A stretch of 64,000 bases of DNA. Source: Caenorhabditis remanei (lineage: Eukaryota; Nematoda; Chromadorea; Rhabditida; Rhabditidae). Both the position numbers and the translations under genes were made by a program. This document shows, piece by piece, positions 55,966 through 64,000 of this stretch (position 1 is its first letter; every line of letters starts with the position of its first letter). The notes under the pieces were generated by a model. That model worked only from the letters and a program-made list of their open reading frames with translations. It searched no databases and had not been told where the DNA came from. The stretch covers positions 5,022,001-5,086,000 of the forward strand of contig NC_071328.1 of assembly GCF_010183535.1 (NCBI RefSeq), given 5' to 3'.

Positions 55966-57607
55966 TTGAAGACATTCCGTGTTTTATTACAGTACCCTCC
56001 AAAAAGATAGTCTAATATCTCGTTTTCAGCAAAAATTCCTTATTTTGACAATGTGACAATGCTACCTTTTATTGTCACATAATTTCTACTTTTGTAGAGA
56101 ATCTAGGTAGATCTAGAACAACATTTTTGAGCGGGTGGCCCTTAGAGAGTTACTCGTTTGACGCTGGTAATCTTGGGGATTCTCATTGAAAAGTGTCAAC
56201 TACAACAATGAAACTTTCGATACCATTTTACAGAAATTTAACAAAAATCGGAATTGTGGAATGATGTCATTTCTGCAGACAAGTAAGGCTAAGTCGGGTC
56301 ATTTAGACACTAGGAGAAATTTAAAGACAGATTCAGAATCCTCACGACGTCAGCATTTCAACCATACATGTTTTAAAGCACCGAAACCTTAAAAGGCTTT
56401 AGTTGCTTCATTTCCTTGTCGATATCCCGAATAGACTGTCGAAATTTCATGCGGATAGCAAAATTTGAGAAAATCGAAGGTACTTACACAAATTAAAAGT
56501 TTTAAAACGACAGATTTTCCTCGATATCTGAAAGAAAGTTCTAAAAGTTTAACAGCAGAAGTACGGTATTCTAAAAAAGTTCAGATAAATAATTAGCAGT
56601 TTTTGCTCAAAGTTAAATAGCACAAAAATCACTTTTCTATTGAAAATTATGCGTATTTTTGAGGAGAAAGAACTGTGAATGAATACTGAAAACTCCTGGA
56701 AAACTCCCAAAACAGCTGTCCCAGCAATAAATGGTTTCAAGTTAAAAACTTATTAATTTTCTAAAATTTTCATCCAAAATACTTATTCCCTATTACTTAT
56801 TTAACTTCCACAAGTTACGAATTCGCCCGAAAACAAACATAAAAAGCGAAGAGGAAGCAGGTGGGAAGTGGGGGATGGAAATGAATAAGCAATTTGAAAC
56901 GACTGAATGACTACTAGAATATTTGGAAAAGGTAAAAGGAGAGTAAAAGGAACAAATACTGAGAAACAAGCTGGGGCACCTGGAGACGCGTGGTAATTGG
57001 GAACTCTTCTGAAAAAAAAAACTAAAAGAAAAGTTAAAAGTCAATCAATCAAATGTGTGATTCGTGTCGTTTCGACAAGGAAAATGATGATGATGAGGAT
57101 GATGGGGGAAAAGGGAATATAGAGATAGAGAGAGAGGAAATAAGAAAAGAGAGAGTGCACCTGAAATATGAGTAACTCGGAAGCAAGAAGATGAAGCAAA
57201 AGCTGCAAAGAAGCTTCTCCGCTGTGATAATGTGTCGTCAGAGAGCTGTCGTAGAGAGGGGGGACATCTCACACATTCATTATTATTATTATTGTTACAA
57301 CATAAATTATTCGTTACTCTTTGTTGTTTTTTCTTGCAAGCTCATTCCAACTGTCTCCTTGAACAACATTTATTGAGACCATGAAGAGTATGGGACTATC
57401 TGAAGAATTCACGTACCCGATATTTTGAGTCGGTTTCAAAAAATGAGAAACAAAACAGAATTATAAAACTTGATACGTTGGAGACAGTGCATATATAGAC
57501 GAGATGGGCAACACAACGATGCTCATATGGAATTTGATTGATAAAAAAAGAATTTGGGGAGCTCTAGATTGCTAACTATGAGATGGATATTATAAGAAAA
57601 CGACAGC
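55966..57607. other. Intergenic, no gene seen
   Basis: AT-rich. There is a CT/GA tract at 57070-57150 and short TATTATTATTATTGTT runs near 57280. It precedes the 3' end of the Tudor gene. Confidence 0.35.
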
Positions 57608-60588
57608 CTAATCGAAGGCTCCGTCGAAGTTCTTGGCCTCGTTGACTTTGATTTTCCAGAACCGCTTGTCGAGTTCATTCGTCATTTTTTGCGAAATCTG
57701 AAAAGTAAACTTGATTTGACTGAATAACGATTTTCACCACTAACCGATTCCATTCCAATCATCTCATACGAGAAAATTGGACGATTCTTCTGTATCGCTG
57801 CATCACGAATTGCAGTAATGAACGCAATGGCCAACTGTTTCAGAGTGTCGGATACTTCAGCGAACTCGTCGACGATCACAACTGAAATTAAGCATTTATA
57901 CTGGGTTTAATGACAATACGATATCCTACTTGTTTCCGAATCAGCACCACGCTCCAAATCCGGCTCATTGTCTCCGAAATCTCCGGAACAGACAGATCTT
58001 CTACTGAAGTTTTCATCGTCGACTACGTGCGACAAGGTCATCGCAGCAGCTTTATCAATTGGGATAACATTCGCAAAGATCTTGTCAGTGATGGTGAGAT
58101 CTTTAGGTTGGTTTTTAGTGTTCTCCAACACTTCCCATCCATCTTCGTTTTCACTATCTTGGAAGTTGTCTTGCGCTTTGCTTATTAGTTGATTCGTTGA
58201 TGCTTTCGATATGTTGGCATCCTGCAACAAGGAATATTTTCGTATATTCCAGCACCTTACAAACCTGATCTGGTGCAGGGACGAGGGTTCGTGAGCCCCA
58301 ATCGTTATCATCATCTGTTTGCTCGTTCTGTTTGACGATGCGTTTTGTGGTATTACAAGCAAAACTAGATTCACTCGAATGTTGCGACTGACGAGCTGAA
58401 CTCTCTACTCTATTCTCTTTCCACTGAATGAATGAAGAGTTACGATCTATAATAGTTTTTCATTTCCGTTCTAAAATTATTAGTCTCTCTACCTTTATTG
58501 TCAGTGAGAACAGGTGGTTGGCCGAACAAACTAGAATGTGTACCATTCTTTTCTATGGTCGCAACGGCTGGGAATGACGGTGGTTCCGCATTGTTTCCAA
58601 ACATCTCCCCAAACTTTTTCTCGTTTTGCTTCGCAGAGAAGCCGGCACTCAACTTGTACTTCTCAGGAGTATGAGTTTGAAGGTTCATCAATGGAACTGG
58701 GAACGGATTACTCTTCTTTGGCTCAACTGCTGGAATGACAATCTGCGGAGTTGGAGTCAACGGTCTTTGAACTGGTGGTGGAGGGCTTGAAGATTTCAGC
58801 GTGCGAACTTGGTTATCTTCTTCCGATCTGATAATCGGAGCAGCGGCAGACGGCTTCTGAAACTATGAATACGGTGTTAACAAAAACAATACTAAAAACT
58901 CAACCATCAGTGGCTTTTGAGTTGTACCGAATTCGTCACGCCAAACTTTCACAGGTGACGTAACCTTCACATCACTCTTCTTCGGAGTATCCCAACCATC
59001 AGACGATACGGAGTCATTTTTCGACATAACCTTCTTTGGAGTGATTTCCTCGATCTCCTGTTCATCAACAGTTGGCTGTGGCGTTGGATTGGAAGATGCC
59101 GTCTGATTTATTGTTGTAGACTGTAGACTCGACATCGATGCGTTGGATCTTGCGTCAAAAGGAATCTCTTCTTGAAGATTTCTCTGCTGTGGAACTGGAG
59201 CGGATTTCTTCGCAAGCGATGGTGGAGGAAGCTCCAGGGGAGAGGATTCGCTTTGCTTTCTGGATGGTGGGAGTTCCCTGGCTTGTTGCATAAATTTCTC
59301 AATACACGCTTTACCATACGGGCATTCATCATCCAGAACAGTTTTGAGAGTGACTTGCATTGTACTGCTAGGAATGTCAGCGTCGGAATCATCCAAGCTG
59401 GAAATGTTTAATTTAATTTTAGTATTGTACTGTGTTTCAGATACAAATGTCAATACTTACTCCACTGGATCATCTTCGTCGTCTTCACGATTGTTATTTT
59501 CAACAACTGGCTCTTTTACAATTTCTTCCTCTTGCTCTTCGGGTTCCTCGATTTCCGGGTACTCGAGTTCTGGGATCTCCTTGTTCATCAACTGATGATA
59601 TGTTAAATGGACTGGATCTTTGCGAGCTTCTCCTTGATGTCCGAGAATGCATTTAATTTCTTCTGAATTCGTGAATGTGCTTCCACGAAGCGATGGAAAG
59701 TCCATGACCAATTTCCTTTCATCTTCATTTTTTCCATAGATGAGAGCTGGAACACCAGCACGTCTTCTGGTTCTGTCATTGTAGAATGTCCGAATGTCAT
59801 TGTTATATTCCGGAAGATAGACAGAACGGAACGAGGCGATACCGAGAGGACGAACACAGTGAAGAGCGCATGGATATTTCTCAAGTGTGAGATCTATTGG
59901 CATGTAAAGCGTCTTCAGCTTGACTGGAACAATTTGGCAATAATCCAGAAAGGCCACCTCATATCTCCGATCGCTTTCTCCAACTCTCTCATCGCTGACT
60001 TCCGAAATCACAATGCATCGATAGCATTTTCCATTTTTGTGCTTGAATATGAACTCGCCACCAGGAGTAACTTCAGTCTCCGATGGGTTCACGGTAAGCC
60101 CAGGTGAAGCTTTCTGAAGCGCCTCTTCCAAGCCTTCAGCTACTGGCTGCGAATGATTGAAGATCAGCATTGTTGAGGGGGGAGCCACATAAATTGGAGT
60201 GACCTGAAAAGAGAGTAACTTTTTTATCTATCCCTCTACGAAAGTCTTACTGTGACGTAAGATGGAACCTCGAATGGCACTTTCAAAGTGTTAATCTTGA
60301 GATTTTCCAAATCTGCCTCTGCAATCTTACGACAATGCGGATCAACTGGTACTTCGAATTTCAATTCTTGTAAAATGAAGCTGTATTCATCTGAAAGGAT
60401 TAATAGGGCTTCATTTAATCCACATTGCTTCACAAACCAGTGTAAGGGTCGTATTTGAAAATCGTGTCGTATCTTGAGCATATAATCTTTTCCAGAACAT
60501 TCAACTCAGATTGTTTGTACGACCGCTCCTCCATATACATCCGCTCGGCGAGGTGATACGCGTCTTCCCATTGCTCCCGGGAAACCAT
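57608..60588 (-). CDS. Tudor-domain protein (EKL-1-like)
   Basis: Exons (minus): 60588-60251, 60203-59461, 59397-58905, 58856-58493, 58446-58265, 58221-57930, 57881-57745 and 57697-57608 (TAG), about 879 residues. The Tudor fold spans roughly residues 160-300: EFIFKHKNGKCYRCIVISEV, then RYEVAFLDYCQIVPV, then LPEYNNDIRTFYNDR. Tudor domains of this extended kind read methylated arginines, often in germline small-RNA proteins. The rest is acidic and Ser/Pro-rich (EELEYP-like clusters, SDGWDTPKK) and ends with a short helical part (FITAIRDAAIQKN). The ATG frame MVSREQWEDAYHLAER runs out of phase with the following MLKIRHDFQIRP at about 60490: one base seems missing. Either translation starts lower, or this is a frameshift or assembly error. 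EKL-1 identity is a guess. Confidence 0.7.
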
Positions 60589-61131
60589 CTTTCCAAAGTT
60601 TCGCTTTATTAGCTATTCGCGATCTTCTGAAAGCATACCCGCAATAAAAATGATTGTCGGCGCAAAATTTGTGATACATTTAAGCGAAATTTGAAGCAGA
60701 AAAATGAGAAATCAGACAAAAATCAGGAAAAAATCATCAGAATGATTCGAATTCGAAATTTTCCCCACGTGGCTCTGCGTACACCGAACACTACGCAAAG
60801 TCACACAGTTTCTCTCCTACCGTAACCCAAATCTAATTTTTGAATTTTTTCGATTTATTTTTCTTTTGTTTCTCCACTCCTTCCTTCAATTTCCCACTGT
60901 TTTCTTCTCAGAAACCTGTTCAATAAATGTTTTATGCTATGTTTTATCTAACCCAGTGTAAAATGTCTCTTCCTCCACACACATTTCGTGTCTCTCACCC
61001 TCTATTGACGCTTGTTGCCAACCGGCGCGTGGTGTGTGCGCACTAGTCGTGTTTTCATTGTCTCTCCCTCTCTCTCTTCAAAAAATCAATTTCTCCATCG
61101 TTTTCTCACGATTACAGACATTAAATTTGCA
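60589..61131. promoter_or_regulatory. Divergent (shared) promoter region
   Basis: These 543 bases separate the starts of the Tudor gene (minus) and the PWWP gene (plus). The stretch contains pyrimidine tracts (TCTCTCCCTCTCTCTCTTC) near the plus-strand start and a minus-strand TTTCAG near 60625 that could be an SL acceptor. No specific factor site is claimed. Confidence 0.45.
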
Positions 61132-63962
61132 ATGGATTCCACTGAACCCTCGTGTTCATCTCACAATTTTCAACCAAATGACTTGATTTGGGCAAAAATG
61201 AAGGGCTTTCCCCCGTGGCCCGCTAAAGTGAGTTATCGATTTTTCTGTTAAATAGAAACAAATCAATGTGTTTCAGGTATTAGAGAGAAGTGAAGACACA
61301 CCAGCACGGCGGATTCCAGTAATGTTCTTCGGAACTTTGGAGACTTCTTTCATGAAACCAACAGATCTTTCCGATTATTTATCGAATCAATCGATTCATG
61401 AGATTCCCCGAAAACAGAAAGATTTCAATAAAGCTGTTCAAGAGATCCGGAAAGCAGCAGGTCTACAGACAGATTCAGATGAAATCAATTTTCCCACAAT
61501 AGAGAGAAAAAGTCCGCCAAGTTCACCGACAAGCGGAAGGAAACGACAGACTAGTGGACGGTTTTTGGATGCAATCATGGCGGGTCCGGATCCAAGTAAA
61601 ATGAGGGGACAGCGGTCTGGCAGCGCTTCAACGAAGTAAGCTCCTTGAAACTTTGAAAAAAAAACATTTCAAAATTAAATAATTATTCCAGAACTCGTTC
61701 CCGTGCCTCCAGTAACGCGTCTGCATCCAAGTTCCTTCGTGATATGATGAGAAAAGAGAGGCATCGTATGAACAGTGAAAGCTCTCACGGCTCGAAAAAG
61801 AAGCTTCTAAGCAACGCGTTGCTTGGCGGCGCTCCCTCGACATCGGAAGCTTTCCCAGATTACGCGGACTCCACAGATTTCAACGCTCTCTTCGGTGAAG
61901 CAATTTTCGGAAATTTCGAGTTGAACGACGACGCGAAATCATGGAAATCTAGAAGATCACGAAACAGTTCGAAAGTTTTCGATTTTGATTTATTGGGAAG
62001 ATCTAGAAATCGATCGGGAAGCGCATCTGGAAGACGATCTCGTATGATATCTCTTTCTGGATTCTCCGGAGTCTCTGATATGTTCGATGAAATATTCAAT
62101 AATCCTGGAGACTTGGAGAGTCATGCAGATCAGTTAATGCTAACACTCAATAATATGCCATCTGATGGCTCAATAGACCGCCCGTTGAGCCCAGAAATGC
62201 TCAATTTGAATCCAATGCTGCAACCCGCAGTCGAATTCTGTGACACTTGTGGGTTTGAATGTCGCATAGTAAACGGAATCTGGAAGTGTCTCGCAGCACA
62301 TTGTGGTGTTATAAAAACTCAAGGCGGCGCCACAATGAACGCTGTTCGTGAAATGCTCGACGAACCTCTGCGTATACCGAAACTTGAAATTAAAACAGAG
62401 TGTCTCAGTGATAATAGTGCGGAGAAAGTGAACTTGTTACCGGCGAAACGAGCTCGGAAACCGAAACGAAACTCTGACGATGATGATTCGGATGACGAGG
62501 AGGCTTCGAGACGGAAAGCTCTAATGTTGAAGAAAAAGAAAAGAGTTCAGGTGAATAGAAGAAATGAGAAAAAATCGGTTTTTTTCAACTGAAATATTAG
62601 CACGGCACAGTTTTTACAACTGCGCTCCACCGAAATTCTCTTGAAAAATGTATCTTTTTCTCTGAATCTCTCAATTTCGCACAAAATCTTCTTCGGTTGA
62701 TAAAGCGCGGTTGTAAGAAGCGTGCCGTGCTAATAGAACGGATTTTTTTCACTTTTTCGCTAAAAGCGGCCGTCTCTGGTGTCGATTTACGGTGTGAGAG
62801 CTTCATATGGTGCGGCTCTCGGTCTTGCGACCCTGAAATACAGAAAAGTAGAAAAACTAAAATTTCCGTTTGATTTTCGATGAAATCTATCTGTAAATAC
62901 TTCCAGGTTCTCTCCCCTCGTTCCCGAACCACCAGCCCCGTGCCTCAAAACATTTCCACGTCATCCGGTCTCCTTGGGCGCTCCAACTCACCCACTTCCA
63001 GCTCCCTCCGCATCCGCGATCGTGCTCGTCCAAAACACTAGTAAGTCCCACGAATCTTTAAACGAAAAACATGACAGAGACACGACAACACTGTTAAAGT
63101 GGTTACAGCAAAGTAGAAAAGACACCCCCAATCTCCGAGAGTGGACATCGACACTGCGTAAATTGTAATGGACAAGTGCGGCCGCAAATGTGTGGTGGTA
63201 ATCGGCATAGGTGAGTGAAAGTGGAATTTTTCATGAAAAATGTCAAATTTTCGCCAAAATCCCATTCAATTTCCCATTTTCCAGATGGCGTTGTGTTGAC
63301 AAAAAGTGTCGTAAATGGTACGGATGGGTTCGTTCCCACGAAGAAATACCAAAAAACACGGGAAGAAAGAAGATGGCCACATTCAAATCACCCATAACAA
63401 AGCCCATGAAACCTCTAAAACCCAAAAAAGAAGAAGACGAAGACACGTATCCATTGAAACGAAAAGTCGGTCGTCCCTCAAAAAACGATATTAAAATCCG
63501 TCTGAGAGTCCAAAAGGAGATGGAGGAGAAGCAAGCGGCGGCGAATGCGGCGAGAGCAGCTGAAATGGCAACGAATGCATCGGTTGCTGCTGCGAACGCT
63601 GATTCGACGACGCCTCAGCAACAACAGCGACGGAAATATACGAAAAGGAAGAAGGATGGATTAGGTGGAGTCACTGGGAGCAAGAGGGATTTCAGTCCGT
63701 TTGATGAGGATGTCAAGAATCGACGTATGCATAAATATTATTTTTCGTCTGAAAACTCCTGAATAATTTCAGCAACTTCACCGCTATCCGACCTTGCCGC
63801 CTCGTACCGCCCGTCTGCAATGGAGAAGCGTGCGAGATGGTGGACAGGAGAGAAGCGAAGAGTCGATGCATCTCCTGAACGAGATTTGGGAGTTACGCCA
63901 GCCGATTCGGCAGCGGCGTTTCGTATGATCTCTCAAGCTACAAGAGCGGCTGCTGTCACAAG
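61132..63962 (+). CDS. PWWP-domain chromatin protein with Cys clusters and AT-hook (3' end outside)
   Basis: Exons 61132-61227, 61277-61635, 61692-62550, 62907-63040, 63109-63210, 63285-63724 and 63773-63962 keep one frame; the last donor GTATAATGG is at 63963 and the gene runs on. A PWWP domain occupies residues ~13-95 (FQPNDLIWAKMKGFPPWPAK, then RRIPVMFFGT). PWWP domains bind methylated histone H3 and DNA. A Cys cluster near 333 (CDTCGFECRIVNGIWKC) and a second near 500-545 (HCVNCNGQVRPQMC, then WRCVDKKCRKWYGW) look like paired zinc modules. KRKVGRPSKND near 590 is an AT-hook. A GGSDDDD-type acidic and basic tail follows. Predicted nuclear. Not assigned to a named gene. Confidence 0.78.
62593..62735. 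repeat. Palindromic element in a PWWP-gene intron
   Basis: TATTAGCACGGCACAGTTTT and CAACTGCGCTCCACCGAAAT on the left, TTCGGTTGATAAAGCGCGGT and CGTGCCGTGCTAATA on the right. It accounts for most of the 356-base intron. Confidence 0.7.
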
Positions 63963-64000
63963 GTATAATGGTTTTTTTCACGGAGTTCACAAACAATCCT

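Overview
The window looks like a piece of a Caenorhabditis nematode genome, probably not C. elegans itself. Introns are mostly about 45-60 bases, 3' splice sites read TTTTCAG, and genes are interleaved with palindromic repeats. Several genes are recognisable: a MutS-gamma subunit (msh-5), a class IX myosin (hum-7), a glutamate-gated chloride channel (avr-14), and nematode-type F-box and C-type lectin genes. From memory, msh-5 is on chromosome IV of C. elegans while hum-7 and avr-14 are on I, so the order here may be rearranged. Gene models were read by eye through splice sites and reading phase. Exon ends may be off by a base or two.

Layout. 1-7.3 kb: the 3' end of a plus-strand gene, an unrecognised charged low-complexity gene (2130-5031, minus), a dense repeat field, and a tiny membrane-protein gene (7122-7315, minus). 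8.2-16.2 kb: msh-5 on the minus strand, including a long S/T-P-rich tail with tandemly duplicated exons. Five identical 85-nt type II tRNA genes with anticodon UAU (the nematode-specific nev-tRNA-Ile class) lie at 782, 7919, 11008 (minus), 12153 and 17720; two of them are inside msh-5 introns. 18-28.3 kb: fast-evolving accessory genes, namely an F-box gene (+), a double C-type lectin gene (-), a RING gene (-) and a frameshifted Aurora-like kinase (-). 29.9-42.6 kb: hum-7 with 29 coding exons. 42.6-47.1 kb: repeats only. 47.1-53.5 kb: avr-14, whose shared ligand-binding exons can join either of two tandem 3' cassettes encoding the channel domain; an intron-containing tRNA-Tyr lies in one intron. 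53.5-57.6 kb: non-coding. 57.6-60.6 kb: a Tudor-domain gene (-), divergent from a PWWP/zinc-finger/AT-hook gene (+) that runs off the right edge.

Between them the genes suggest meiotic crossover formation (msh-5), Rho control by a motor protein (hum-7), inhibitory glutamate signalling and avermectin response (avr-14), and chromatin or small-RNA biology (Tudor, PWWP). No operon-like set is evident apart from possible SL trans-splice sites. The most interesting signals are the five-copy UAU long-arm tRNA family around and inside msh-5, the tandem exon expansion of the MSH-5 tail, and two hAT-like insertions with intact target duplications.
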